A stretch of DNA of 43,779 nucleotides from SIG452 sp045656345 (GTDB taxonomy: Bacteria; Bacillota; Clostridia; UMGS1840). Both the position numbers and the translations under genes were made by a program. The number at the start of each line of letters is the position of its first letter. Positions within the stretch are counted from its first letter, which is position 1. The notes below the pieces were generated by a model. That model did not search any database and was not told where the DNA came from. It saw only the letters and a list, made by a program, of their open reading frames with translations. The stretch spans positions 1 to 43,779 of the forward strand of contig JAZOQZ010000095.1 of the NCBI GenBank assembly GCA_045656345.1. Reading direction: 5' to 3'. This document shows, in pieces, positions 1-8,064 of this stretch.

Positions 1-2
1 TT

Positions 3-1319
3 GTTGCCATTGTGGGACGTCCCAATGTTGGGAAATCTCAGTTATTTAACCGTATCACCGGGAAAAGAATCTCCATCGTGGAAGATACTCCCGGCGTTAC
101 CCGTGACAGAATTATTTCTGAAGCAGAATGGCTTTCCAAAACCTTTCTGTTAATCGACACCGGCGGTATTGAACCCGATTCTACCGACGAAATCACCGCA
201 ATGATGAAACGTCAGGCAGAGGTAGCGATTGAAACCGCAGACGTGCTCATTTTCTTAACCGACGTCCGTGCAGGTGTAACCGCAACCGACAGAGAAGTTG
301 CCGCTATGCTGATGCGTTCCGGTAAACCTATTGTGTTGGCTTGTAACAAATGTGACACTCCCGGGGAACCTCCCATGGAATTCTACGAATTCTATAACTT
401 GGGGTTAGGCGATCCCATTGCAATTTCTGCAATTCAGGGAATGGGTATCGGTGATCTTTTGGATCAGGTGGCAGATGGCTTCCCCAAAGAAAGCGAAACC
501 GATGAGGAAGACGATGTGTTAAAGATTGCGGTTATCGGCAAACCCAATGCAGGAAAATCTTCTCTGATTAACCGCTTGCTGGGTGAAGAACGCTTAATCG
601 TGAGCAATGTGCCCGGCACCACCCGTGATGCTATCGACACCTACGTGGAAAAAGACGGTCAGAAATATCTGTTTATTGACACCGCAGGGATTCGTAAGAA
701 AAGCAAAGTGTATGAATCCGTGGAAAAATATTCGGTTCTTCGTTCCTATGCGGCAATTGAACGTGCAGACATTTGTCTGATTATGTTAGACGGCACCGAA
801 GGGGTTACCGAGCAGGATACCAAAATTGCAGGCTATGCCCACAACGAAGGAAAAGCTTCCATCTTTGTGGTAAATAAATGGGATATCATTGATAAAGACG
901 ATAAAACCATGGACAGAATGAAGCTGGAAATCAAAGAAGGCTTCTCCTATATGATGTACGCCCCTGCCCTCTTTATCTCCGCAAAAACCGGGCAGAGAAT
1001 CGACACCATCTTCCCTATGCTTAAAACCGTGAACGAAAACAGAAACCGCCGTGTTACCACCGGTATGTTAAACGACCTGATTGCAGATGCAACCGCTCGT
1101 GTGCAGCCGCCCACGGATAAGGGAAGAAGATTAAAAATCTTATATGCAGTGCAATCTGCTGCAAATCCACCTCAGTTTGTTATTTTTGTAAACGATACAC
1201 GTCTGATGCACTTCTCTTATGAACGATACCTGGAAAATCAGCTGAGAAATTCCTTTGATTTCACAGGTACTCCCATTAAGTTCTACATCAGAGAACGTAA
1301 CGAAAAGAAGAAACTCTAA
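3..1319 (+). CDS. der: Ribosome biogenesis GTPase Der (EngA), 5' end cut by window
   Basis: Der is a tandem-GTPase protein needed for assembly of the 50S ribosomal subunit. The reading frame is open to the window edge: it already reads V-A-I before the first P-loop at the extreme start, so the true start lies a few codons upstream and the apparent GTG at base 12 is inside the gene. Seen: first G domain with GRPNVGKS, DTGG and NKCD; an acidic linker; second G domain with GKPNAGKSS near residue 177, DTAG and NKWD; then a C-terminal KH-like domain. Length fits the family (about 440 aa). It is followed 19 bases later by plsY with a strong ribosome site, so der-plsY-recO form an operon, an arrangement known in Firmicutes. 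Identity is certain; only the N-terminus is missing. Confidence 0.97.
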   Translation, partial: VAIVGRPNVGKSQLFNRITGKRISIVEDTPGVTRDRIISEAEWLSKTFLLIDTGGIEPDSTDEITAMMKRQAEVAIETADVLIFLTDVRAGVTATDREVAAMLMRSGKPIVLACNKCDTPGEPPMEFYEFYNLGLGDPIAISAIQGMGIGDLLDQVADGFPKESETDEEDDVLKIAVIGKPNAGKSSLINRLLGEERLIVSNVPGTTRDAIDTYVEKDGQKYLFIDTAGIRKKSKVYESVEKYSVLRSYAAIERADICLIMLDGTEGVTEQDTKIAGYAHNEGKASIFVVNKWDIIDKDDKTMDRMKLEIKEGFSYMMYAPALFISAKTGQRIDTIFPMLKTVNENRNRRVTTGMLNDLIADATARVQPPTDKGRRLKILYAVQSAANPPQFVIFVNDTRLMHFSYERYLENQLRNSFDFTGTPIKFYIRERNEKKKL

Positions 1320-1338
1320 TCTTTAGGAGGAAATCGCC

Positions 1339-1950
1339 ATGATTGCTCTTTGGTATGTTTTGTTTGCCGTCTTAGGTTATCTATTGGGAAGCTTAAATTT
1401 TTCCATCATTATCGGCAAACTGTTTTATAAAATTGATGTCCGTGAACACGGAAGCAAAAATGCCGGAACCACCAACACCTTACGCACATTGGGTAAGGTG
1501 CCTGCCATCTTCGTGTTACTCTTAGACACCTTTAAGGCAGTGATTGCTTACTGGCTGGTATTTTTAATCACCCAAAACGTGACATTTTCATACATTGCGG
1601 CGGCAACCGCTGTGGTGGGTCATAATTTCCCCGTATTTTTCGGATTTAAAGGCGGAAAAGGGGTTGCAACCTCCTTGGGTGCCTGCTTCTGCTTAAATCC
1701 TCTGTTGGGACTTTATGTGCTGCTGGTTGGAGTTGGCACCATTGCCATCACCCGCTATGTGTCGGTTGGCTCTCTGGCAGGAAGCACTTCTTCCATTCTC
1801 TTCTTTGCAATTTTTGATCCCAATCCGTTAAAAATCGTGTTGCTGGTTATCTTAACTGTTTCTATGTATATCCGTCATCACGAAAATTTAAAACGTTTAT
1901 GGAATCATACCGAGAACAAAATCTCCTTTAAAAAGAAAGAAGAAAAGTAA
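1339..1950 (+). CDS. plsY: Glycerol-3-phosphate acyltransferase PlsY
   Basis: PlsY is an integral membrane enzyme that moves an acyl group from acyl-phosphate to glycerol-3-phosphate, the first step of phospholipid synthesis in most Gram-positives. The 203-aa protein is very hydrophobic with about five membrane passes and shows the family's conserved blocks: GSLNFSIIIGK (about 17-27), HGSKNAGTTNTLR (about 37-49) and GHNFPVFFGFKGGKG (about 94-108). The ATG follows AGGAGG at ideal spacing. Its stop codon shares one base with the recO start, indicating translational coupling. Length and motifs are typical, and nothing looks broken. Confidence 0.96.
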   Translation: MIALWYVLFAVLGYLLGSLNFSIIIGKLFYKIDVREHGSKNAGTTNTLRTLGKVPAIFVLLLDTFKAVIAYWLVFLITQNVTFSYIAAATAVVGHNFPVFFGFKGGKGVATSLGACFCLNPLLGLYVLLVGVGTIAITRYVSVGSLAGSTSSILFFAIFDPNPLKIVLLVILTVSMYIRHHENLKRLWNHTENKISFKKKEEK

Positions 1951-2711
1951 TGGATTTTATTACTGCAAAAGGACTGATTGTGAAAGAAACCGACTTTAAT
2001 GAAGCGGATAAAATGCTCACAATTATGACCGATTCTTATGGGTTGTTGCACGCTAAGGCATCCGGTATCAAAAGTTTAAAACGAAAAGAATTATCAGGAG
2101 CAAAACCCTTTTTATATTCAGAATTCACCTTTGCCCAAAAAGGAGATTCCCTAAATCTTCGGGAAGCTAATATGGTTCATTCCTTTTTGGATATCAAAAA
2201 CGATTTGATTGCCCTGTCGTTAGGGTTTTACATACTGGATATTTTGGGGAACATTGCTATGGATAACCAGCCAAATGAACCTCTGCTCCGCTTGACTTTA
2301 AATACCTTATTTGCCTTAAACAGCAAGAAAAAGGAGGCATCCCTGATCAAAGCGGCATACGAACTGAAGGTTGCAGATATCGAAGGATTCACCCCACACA
2401 CCTTTGAATGTATGGAATGTGCAAATGAGCTGGATGATGCACCCTACTGCTATTTCGATGTATTAAACGGCGGTATTTTATGTAAAGACTGCTGTCAGGA
2501 TGCTCAGAGAAACATCTTAAAAATTTCTATTCCAACCTTCCGTGCCATCAACTATATTTTAGATGCAGATATCAAAAGTTTTTTGTCGTTTGAATTATCG
2601 CCGGAAGCTCGGGAAGAATTTTCTCAGGTTTGCGAGAAATATTTCTTAACCCAGAGTGATTTTCATCCCAAAACTCTTAACTACTATAAAAAAGTGATGC
2701 TTGCGGATTAA
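1950..2711 (+). CDS. recO: DNA repair protein RecO
   Basis: RecO is a recombination mediator that, with RecR and RecF, loads RecA onto SSB-covered single-stranded DNA. The 253-aa protein starts with the expected OB-fold region (residues 1-80, rich in beta strands) and continues into a helical domain with a four-cysteine zinc site: CMEC near 154-157 and CKDC near 177-180. The ATG overlaps the plsY stop by one base. The stop codon lies in TTAA, where the opposing ORF on the minus strand also ends. The likely transcription terminator is not in this junction but about 120 bases further on, inside the opposing ORF. Confidence 0.93.
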   Translation: MDFITAKGLIVKETDFNEADKMLTIMTDSYGLLHAKASGIKSLKRKELSGAKPFLYSEFTFAQKGDSLNLREANMVHSFLDIKNDLIALSLGFYILDILGNIAMDNQPNEPLLRLTLNTLFALNSKKKEASLIKAAYELKVADIEGFTPHTFECMECANELDDAPYCYFDVLNGGILCKDCCQDAQRNILKISIPTFRAINYILDADIKSFLSFELSPEAREEFSQVCEKYFLTQSDFHPKTLNYYKKVMLAD

Positions 2712-3073
2712 AAAAATCGATCCACCAACTGTATCCGGCGGTATTCCACCTCCGTTTGCTGGCTCAAATCCAGTGATATTACAGAAAGACGGTTTAGCAC
2801 CGCACGCGCCACATCAGGATGTGCAAAGAGAATCTGACCTGCAATTTTGTGGGTCAGATTTTTTTTGTCTTCTTCACCGATTCTCTGATACAACCCCGAA
2901 AAACTTTTTGCCTCTCCCGTCCAACCAGGACGAAGCAAGGGTGTAATTTCATCATAGAACTCTTCCCACCTTAAGGGAAGCGTTTTTTTAGAATCCGCCA
3001 CATTGAAAAATCCGTTTCCCCTTGGTTTTAGAAAAGTGCCTTGTCTAAATCCGCGCCGTTTCCATCTCATCAT
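2708..3073 (-). CDS. Hypothetical protein, 121 aa, convergent with recO
   Basis: I do not recognise this protein. It is basic at the N-terminus (first 20 residues rich in R and K), has no membrane segment or signal peptide, and shows no familiar motif. In favour of a real gene: a clean AAGGAGG ribosome site 4-5 bases before a tandem ATG ATG start, a plausible amino-acid composition, and a stop codon that interlocks exactly with recO's stop in TTAA. Against: the 3' third is antisense to what looks like the recO terminator hairpin, so part of its sequence is constrained by that structure. No promoter is obvious in the 120 bases separating it from the divergent spoVAC. Confidence 0.55.
   Translation of the reverse strand: MMRWKRRGFRQGTFLKPRGNGFFNVADSKKTLPLRWEEFYDEITPLLRPGWTGEAKSFSGLYQRIGEEDKKNLTHKIAGQILFAHPDVARAVLNRLSVISLDLSQQTEVEYRRIQLVDRFF
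2831..2866 (+). terminator. Intrinsic terminator for der-plsY-recO
   Basis: A 9-bp perfect stem, AATCTGACC pairing with GGTCAGATT around a 12-base loop, is followed by eight T on the plus strand. It sits 120 bases past the recO stop and inside the oppositely oriented 121-aa ORF. Confidence 0.75.
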
Positions 3074-3131
3074 TGTGCCTCCTTATTTTTTGGTTATTAC
3101 CATTTTATTGGTTTTTTAGAAAAATGTGACA

Positions 3132-3161
3132 GCATAACCGGTCCTCGTTTTTTAAAAACTA
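3132..3161 (+). promoter_or_regulatory. Possible sigma-G promoter of spoVAC
   Basis: GCATA (3132-3136) matches the forespore sigma-G -35 consensus GHATR. After exactly 18 bases AAAACTA (3155-3161) matches the -10 consensus CATWHTA imperfectly, keeping the terminal TA. It lies about 30 bases before the spoVAC start. SpoVA genes are known sigma-G targets, which supports the reading; the -10 is weak. Confidence 0.45.
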
Positions 3162-3192
3162 AAAGTATCTTAAAAAAAGAGAGGCTTCCGAA

Positions 3193-3639
3193 ATGAAAAA
3201 AATCAACAAAAACGAATACCAAAAAATGGTCTCCCAACAAGGAAAAAGTCCCTGGCTAAAAAATATCATCTGGGCGTTTTTCGTGGGCGGAGCAATCTGC
3301 GTGTTGGGGCAATGGATTTTAGAAACTGCACAAATGATGGGAATTTCCCAGGAAGATGCAGGTTGTGTCACCTCCGTATCCTTAATTTTCTTAAGCGGAC
3401 TGTTCACAGGACTGGGATTATTTGATAAACTGGCAAAAAGAGCAGGTGCCGGTACGCTGGTTCCCATCACAGGCTTTGCCAATTCAATGATTTCCCCTGC
3501 TATGGAATTTAAAACAGAAGGCTACGTACTGGGACTTGGTGCAAAAATGTTTGTGATTGCAGGACCTGTGATTGTGTATGGGATTTCTTCTTCCATTCTC
3601 TGCGGTCTGATTTATTATCTTGTAAAGGGCGGTATGTGA
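3193..3639 (+). CDS. spoVAC: Stage V sporulation protein AC (SpoVAC)
   Basis: SpoVAC is a membrane protein of the spore inner membrane, proposed to form a mechanosensitive channel in the SpoVA complex that imports dipicolinic acid during sporulation and releases it on germination. The 148-aa protein shows the SpoVAC/SpoVAE fold: about four hydrophobic segments and the signature region with GAGTLVPITGFANS near residues 84-97. The ATG follows an AGAGAGG ribosome site. spoVAD starts two bases after its stop, then spoVAE, so only the C-D-E core of the operon is present (no spoVAA, spoVAB or spoVAF here). This indicates a spore-forming organism. Confidence 0.96.
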   Translation: MKKINKNEYQKMVSQQGKSPWLKNIIWAFFVGGAICVLGQWILETAQMMGISQEDAGCVTSVSLIFLSGLFTGLGLFDKLAKRAGAGTLVPITGFANSMISPAMEFKTEGYVLGLGAKMFVIAGPVIVYGISSSILCGLIYYLVKGGM

Positions 3640-3640
3640 T

Positions 3641-4645
3641 ATGACAAAACGTTTAGGAACATCTACCTTAGTATTTCCTTCAAAGCCTGTTGTCACAGGA
3701 TTTTACTCGGTGGTTGGAAAAAAAGAATGGGAAGGGCCTCTGCGAGAGTGGTTTGATTTAACCATTGGAGAAGGTCACTTAGGAATGGAAAGCTGGGAAA
3801 AGGCAGAAAGCAAACTGATCGAATTATCCGCCAATGGTGCTTTGCAAATGGCAGGTCTTAATAAAGAGGACATTTCCCTGTTTTTCGGCGGTGATTTACT
3901 CAACCAATGCATTGCCACCAATTACACCCTTCGCACCCTTTCAATTCCCTTTTTAGGGCTATACGGTGCCTGCTCCACTATGGCAGAAAGCTTAATTGCA
4001 GGTGCCATGAGTATTGACGGTGGATTCGCAAAAAACGTGCTTTGTGCCACCTCCAGTCACTTTTGTTCTGCAGAACGGCAATTTCGGTTTCCGCTGGAAT
4101 ACGGCGGTCAACGCCCCCAAAGCGCTCAATGGACGGTGACAGGATCCGGCGCCACCGTGTTATCCAATCAGGGAAACGGAATCCGTATCACCCGTGCCTG
4201 TGTGGGAAAAGTGATTGATGCAGGGGTGAAGGATTTAAATAATATGGGGGCTGCTATGGCACCAGCCGCTTGCGATACCCTTTGCGGATTTTTTCACGAT
4301 ACCAACACCACTCCCTGGAATTATGACTTAATTATCACAGGGGATCTGGGAAACATCGGGAAGGATTTGCTTCGGGAGCTTCTTTTTCAGAATGGGTATG
4401 CCGCAAACAATCTGGAGGATTGCGGTGCATTGATCTTTTCGGAAGATCAGGACGCTCACGCCGGCGGATCAGGATGCGGATGCAGTGCTTCTGTGCTCAA
4501 TTCCTATCTGTTAAAACAATTAAACCAAGGAAAATGGAATAAAATTTTATTTATGGCAACCGGGGCGCTAATGTCCCCTACCAGCGCTTTGCAGGGCGAA
4601 TCCATTCCAGGAATTGCCCATCTGGTAGAGTTGGAAAGGGAGTAG
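3641..4645 (+). CDS. spoVAD: Stage V sporulation protein AD (SpoVAD)
   Basis: SpoVAD is the soluble thiolase-fold component of the SpoVA complex on the spore inner membrane, known in Bacillus to bind dipicolinic acid. The 334-aa length is typical. The start (MTKRLGTSTLVF, then KPVVTGFYSVVGKKEGP-like sequence) and the internal GLYGACSTMAESL block near residues 106-118 are family hallmarks, the latter matching the thiolase active-site cysteine region. It lies between spoVAC (two-base gap) and spoVAE (five-base gap), consistent with one transcript made in the forespore. Nothing looks disrupted. Confidence 0.96.
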   Translation: MTKRLGTSTLVFPSKPVVTGFYSVVGKKEWEGPLREWFDLTIGEGHLGMESWEKAESKLIELSANGALQMAGLNKEDISLFFGGDLLNQCIATNYTLRTLSIPFLGLYGACSTMAESLIAGAMSIDGGFAKNVLCATSSHFCSAERQFRFPLEYGGQRPQSAQWTVTGSGATVLSNQGNGIRITRACVGKVIDAGVKDLNNMGAAMAPAACDTLCGFFHDTNTTPWNYDLIITGDLGNIGKDLLRELLFQNGYAANNLEDCGALIFSEDQDAHAGGSGCGCSASVLNSYLLKQLNQGKWNKILFMATGALMSPTSALQGESIPGIAHLVELERE

Positions 4646-4650
4646 TTTTT

Positions 4651-5010
4651 TTGTTGACAAATTATCTTTTAGCTTTTTTATTTGGTGGATTTTTATGTAT
4701 TATCGCACAGCTTCTGATTGATTTTACCAAACTTACCCCCGCCAGAATTCTGGTAGGCTATGTGGTGGCAGGGGTAATCCTCACCTTCTTGGGGCTCTAT
4801 CAACCTTTGGTGGAACTCTTTGGTGCAGGTGCCACCGTTCCTTTGACAGGATTCGGAAATGCTTTGGCAAAAGGCGTGATGAAAGGCGTTTCGGAAAAAG
4901 GGTTACTGGGTGTAATTTCAGGCGGTATGACAGCGTGTGCCGCAGGAATTTCTGCCGCTATTTTCTTCGGCCTTATTTTTTCACTCATTTTTTCTCCCAA
5001 AGAAAAGTAA
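4651..5010 (+). CDS. spoVAE: Stage V sporulation protein AE (SpoVAE/SpoVAEb)
   Basis: This is the third SpoVA membrane protein, a short paralogue of SpoVAC taking part in dipicolinate movement across the spore inner membrane. The 119-aa protein has four hydrophobic segments and the shared signature FGAGATVPLTGFGNAL near residues 57-72. The start is TTG, preceded at about eight bases by AAAGGGAG at the end of spoVAD; a second in-frame TTG follows directly, so the start is uncertain by one codon. It ends just before a strong bidirectional terminator. Confidence 0.95.
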   Translation: MLTNYLLAFLFGGFLCIIAQLLIDFTKLTPARILVGYVVAGVILTFLGLYQPLVELFGAGATVPLTGFGNALAKGVMKGVSEKGLLGVISGGMTACAAGISAAIFFGLIFSLIFSPKEK

Positions 5011-5017
5011 CAAAAAA

Positions 5018-5046
5018 GGATACTCAGATTGAGTATCCTTTTTTTA
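5018..5046. terminator. Bidirectional terminator between spoVAE and trx
   Basis: Perfect 9-bp stem GGATACTCA/TGAGTATCC with a 3-base loop, flanked by A-rich sequence on the left and eight T on the right. It works for both converging genes. Confidence 0.88.
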
Positions 5047-5058
5047 TGAAATCAAAAA

Positions 5059-5358
5059 TTATAAACCTAATAAATCCACCAGTTCTTCTTTGGAATGATA
5101 ACCGATTACGGTTTCTTTTGCTTCACCGTTTTCGAAAATCATCATAGTGGGCACAGTTGCCACACGATACTGACGGGCAAGTTCGATATGTTTATCAATA
5201 TCAATTTTTACGATTTTCACTCTGCTGCCGTATTCTGCGTCCATCTCTTCCAACACCGGTGCCAACATTTTGCAAGGTCCGCACCAGGTTGCAAAAAAGT
5301 CCACCAATACGGGGATTTCCTGATTTAATACGTCTTCCTGAAAGTTTTTTAGTTCCAT
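5059..5358 (-). CDS. trxA: Thioredoxin
   Basis: A small thiol-disulfide oxidoreductase that reduces protein disulfides in the cytoplasm. The protein carries the classic WCGPC active site near residue 26 and the cis-proline motif VATVPTMMIF near residue 67. I chose the ATG at 5358 (99 aa, M-E-L-K-N-F) rather than the TTG at 5379, because the AAGGAGA ribosome site lies nine bases before the ATG and would overlap the codons after the TTG. It follows lysA by 24 bases and is probably co-transcribed. A thioredoxin reductase is not in the window. Confidence 0.95.
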   Translation of the reverse strand: MELKNFQEDVLNQEIPVLVDFFATWCGPCKMLAPVLEEMDAEYGSRVKIVKIDIDKHIELARQYRVATVPTMMIFENGEAKETVIGYHSKEELVDLLGL

Positions 5359-5382
5359 ACTGAAAAGTCTCCTTTCCAAACA

Positions 5383-6684
5383 TTATAAATCATTTTTGAT
5401 TAAGTCTTCGTAGGTTTCCCGCTTCACAACAAGCTTGTCCTGACCACCGGATACCATAACCACTGCAGGTCTGGGAATCCGGTTGTAGTTGGATGCCATA
5501 GAGTAGTTATACGCTCCTGTTGCAAGTACACAGAGAGTGTCACCCACTTCCACCTTGGGAAGCTTGGCTTTTTCAATTAAAATGTCTCCTGATTCACAAC
5601 ATTTCCCTGCAACGGTATAGATGCAATCTGCAGACTTGTCTGCCTTGTTTGCAAGCACCGCAGAATACTCTGCGCCATACATAATATAACGGGGATTATC
5701 CGCCATACCACCATCTACCGACACATAGGTGCGGATACCGGGAATTTCTTTCACACAACCCACTTCATACACGGTGATACCTGCAGGTGCCACAATGGAA
5801 CGACCCGGTTCCATTAAAATCTTGGGGACGGGAATCCCAAAAGATTCTGCACAGGTCTTCACTTCCTCAGAAACTGCTTTGATATATAAATCGTAGGCAA
5901 TGGGATCATCGGATTCCACATAACGGATACCGAATCCGCCTCCTAAATCCAACTCCTCGGTGACGAGATCCAATTTTTCCTTGATTTCTTTGATAAATTT
6001 CATCATCACTCTGGCAGTTTCTTGGAATGGTGCCACATCAAAAATCTGAGAACCGATATGGCAATGAAGACCTTTATAGCAGATGTTTTTCTTGCCCTTC
6101 ACCGCTTCAACTGCAGACAACGCTTCCCCGGTTTCCAATGCAAAGCCAAATTTGGAATCAATCTGACCGGTCATAATAAAATCGTGGGTATGAGCGTCAA
6201 TCCCGGGCTTAATGCGAAAAATCACATTCTGCACTTTTCCCATTTCACCTGCGATTTTATCAATCTGCTCCAATTCATAGATATTATCCACCACAATGGT
6301 GCCAACATCGTGACCGATGGCAAAAGTAAGCTCATCCTTAGTTTTATTATTGCCGTGAAAACAGATTTTATCCGCAGGAAAGTTGGCAGATAATGCAGTA
6401 TAAAGTTCACCGCCTGACACCACGTCTAATCCTAAGCCTTCCTCTGCCACAATTTTGCACATATATTTGGTGCAGAATGCTTTGGAAGCAAACTGAGCCA
6501 GTCCGTTTCCGTTATAATAGGTATCTAAAGCATCCCGATAGGTGCGAAGATGGGTGCGAATCATATCTTCATCCATTACATACAAAGGAGTGCCGTACTT
6601 TTCCTGTAAACCAAGCACGTCCACCCCACCAATGGTGAGATGTCCCTGCTCATTGACTCCTAAATTTTCTGAAACAAAATTCAT
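5383..6684 (-). CDS. lysA: Diaminopimelate decarboxylase
   Basis: LysA is a PLP enzyme that decarboxylates meso-diaminopimelate to L-lysine, the last step of lysine synthesis. The 433-aa length is normal for this fold-III group. Seen: PLP lysine in FASKAF (K68), the HIGSQ block near 210, EPGRSIVAPAG near 300, the catalytic CESGD near 365 and GAYNYSMASNYN near 393. The ATG follows GAGGAAATTCT. A 10-bp hairpin without a clear T-run stands directly upstream of the ribosome site. No lysine (L-box) riboswitch fits in the 78 bases before the gene. Upstream is the 2-oxoacid oxidoreductase operon, downstream trxA. Confidence 0.96.
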   Translation of the reverse strand: MNFVSENLGVNEQGHLTIGGVDVLGLQEKYGTPLYVMDEDMIRTHLRTYRDALDTYYNGNGLAQFASKAFCTKYMCKIVAEEGLGLDVVSGGELYTALSANFPADKICFHGNNKTKDELTFAIGHDVGTIVVDNIYELEQIDKIAGEMGKVQNVIFRIKPGIDAHTHDFIMTGQIDSKFGFALETGEALSAVEAVKGKKNICYKGLHCHIGSQIFDVAPFQETARVMMKFIKEIKEKLDLVTEELDLGGGFGIRYVESDDPIAYDLYIKAVSEEVKTCAESFGIPVPKILMEPGRSIVAPAGITVYEVGCVKEIPGIRTYVSVDGGMADNPRYIMYGAEYSAVLANKADKSADCIYTVAGKCCESGDILIEKAKLPKVEVGDTLCVLATGAYNYSMASNYNRIPRPAVVMVSGGQDKLVVKRETYEDLIKNDL

Positions 6685-6706
6685 AGAATTTCCTCGCTTG
6701 TTACAA

Positions 6707-6737
6707 ATTCAGCGGAAGGATATCCCCTCCGCTGAAT
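6707..6737 (-). other. Hairpin in the korC-lysA gap (terminator or leader structure)
   Basis: ATTCAGCGGA and TCCGCTGAAT form a perfect 10-bp stem closing an 11-base loop, in the 78-base gap between the gamma subunit gene and lysA. In the direction of transcription it is followed only by TTTGTAAC, so the T-run is poor. It could be a weak terminator, an mRNA-processing or stabilising hairpin, or a control element sitting 12 bases before the lysA ribosome site. Confidence 0.6.
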
Positions 6738-6762
6738 GAAGTATTTCTAAAAATCAAAAGAA

Positions 6763-7293
6763 TTATAAGTTTGCGCCTGCTTCGATGGCTTTTTTGTTTA
6801 AGTCGTAAAGTTCGGGTTTCTTTGCAGGAACCAGACCTTTTAACGCTTCAAAAATCACATCTAATTCAAACACTTTGGATTCTTTCAACACTTTACCAAC
6901 CAAGAACATATTGGCAAGTTTACCCATACCCATTTCGGTTGCCATTTTGGTTGCTTCCACACCAACATAGTTGATGTCATCACGGGTGGGAGTGGGCTGA
7001 ACCAAAGAACTATCGTAATACAAGGTGCCGCCTTTTGCTACGCTTTTTTCAAATTTTACGAAGGAGGGACCGTTCATTGCAATTACTTCGGTTGCTTCGG
7101 TTACCAAGGGAGAACCGATAGCATCATCAGAAATGATAACATTACAGCTTGCAGTACCGCCACGCATTTCGGGACCATAAGACGGGAGCCAGGATACCTG
7201 GTAATTATTTTTCATACCGGTGTAAGCAAGGAGTTTTCCGATAAACAGAATGCCCTGTCCGCCAAAGCCGGAAATAATAAATTCTTTCTGCAT
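6763..7293 (-). CDS. 2-oxoacid:ferredoxin oxidoreductase, gamma subunit
   Basis: The gamma subunit completes the CoA-dependent oxidative decarboxylation complex that turns 2-oxoacids into acyl-CoA with ferredoxin as electron acceptor. The family signature SGFGGQGILFIGKLLA is at the N-terminus, followed by SYGPEMRGGTASCNV, which is characteristic of the group. I use the ATG at 7293 (176 aa) because AAAGGAGA lies eight bases before it; the longer frame would overlap the beta gene. Only one base separates it from the beta stop (TAATATG), implying tight coupling. Which 2-oxoacid is used (2-oxoglutarate, branched-chain or other) cannot be read from the sequence. Confidence 0.92.
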   Translation of the reverse strand: MQKEFIISGFGGQGILFIGKLLAYTGMKNNYQVSWLPSYGPEMRGGTASCNVIISDDAIGSPLVTEATEVIAMNGPSFVKFEKSVAKGGTLYYDSSLVQPTPTRDDINYVGVEATKMATEMGMGKLANMFLVGKVLKESKVFELDVIFEALKGLVPAKKPELYDLNKKAIEAGANL

Positions 7294-7294
7294 A

Positions 7295-8047
7295 TTATTC
7301 GTCTCCTTTCGCACCTTTATCTTTATAAACGCCTAAGGGATACTGAGGCATCATATTTTCTTCCATCCATTTTAAGGATTCAGAGGGAGATAAGCCCCAG
7401 TTGGTGGGACAAGTGGATAACACTTCCACAAAAGTGAAGCCTTTTTTCTCGGTCTGATAGGTGAAGGCTTTTTTAATAGCCGCTTTTGCTTCACGGATAT
7501 TTTTCACGTTGTTTACTGCAACTCGCTGTGCCAATGCGGTGCCTTCCAGCTGAGAAACCAGTTCACAACCGTTGATGGGCCAACCCTGAGTTTCGGTTTT
7601 TCTGCCGTAGGGAGTGGTCTGGGTTACCTGACCAACCAAAGAGGTGGGAGCCATCTGACCACCGGTCATACCATAGATACAGTTGTTGATAAATACCACG
7701 GTGATGTTTTCGCCACGGGTTGCTGCGTGAATGGTTTCTGCAGTACCGATTGCCAGTAAGTCACCGTCGCCCTGATAAGTGAATACCACTTTGTCGGGAT
7801 GTGCTCTTTTTACACCGGTTGCAACAGCAGGTGCTCTACCGTGTGCCGCCTGCACCATATCACATTCAAAATAGTTATAGGAGAATACGGAGCAACCTAC
7901 GGATGCAATCCCTACTGCTTCTCCTTCTAATTTTAATTCATCCAGCACTTCTGCCACCAGACGGTGCACAATACCGTGAGTACAACCGGGGCAATAATGG
8001 AAGCCCACATCAGAGAGTGCATGGGGTTTTTCAAATACAATACTCAT
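7295..8047 (-). CDS. 2-oxoacid:ferredoxin oxidoreductase, beta (TPP-binding) subunit
   Basis: This subunit binds thiamine diphosphate and carries out decarboxylation. Seen in the 250-aa protein: CPGCTHG at residues 19-25 (Fe-S/TPP region), GDGDLLAIGTAE near 94 and NNCIYGMTGGQ near 121-131 (TPP-Mg binding). The gene lies 17 bases after the alpha gene and one base before the gamma gene. Subunit order (ferredoxin, alpha, beta, gamma) and sizes fit the KorDABC or Vor type of clostridial enzyme. No residue is missing in the motifs. Confidence 0.94.
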   Translation of the reverse strand: MSIVFEKPHALSDVGFHYCPGCTHGIVHRLVAEVLDELKLEGEAVGIASVGCSVFSYNYFECDMVQAAHGRAPAVATGVKRAHPDKVVFTYQGDGDLLAIGTAETIHAATRGENITVVFINNCIYGMTGGQMAPTSLVGQVTQTTPYGRKTETQGWPINGCELVSQLEGTALAQRVAVNNVKNIREAKAAIKKAFTYQTEKKGFTFVEVLSTCPTNWGLSPSESLKWMEENMMPQYPLGVYKDKGAKGDE

Positions 8048-8064
8048 CTTAATCTTCCTCCCTC

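Noticed and set aside
2701..2946. 81-aa ORF directly after recO on the plus strand
   Set aside because: No ribosome site; it runs across the terminator hairpin and has low-complexity, proline-rich nonsense sequence.
6685..6762. Lysine riboswitch before lysA
   Set aside because: The gap is 78 bases, far too short for an L-box aptamer, and none of its conserved segments is seen.
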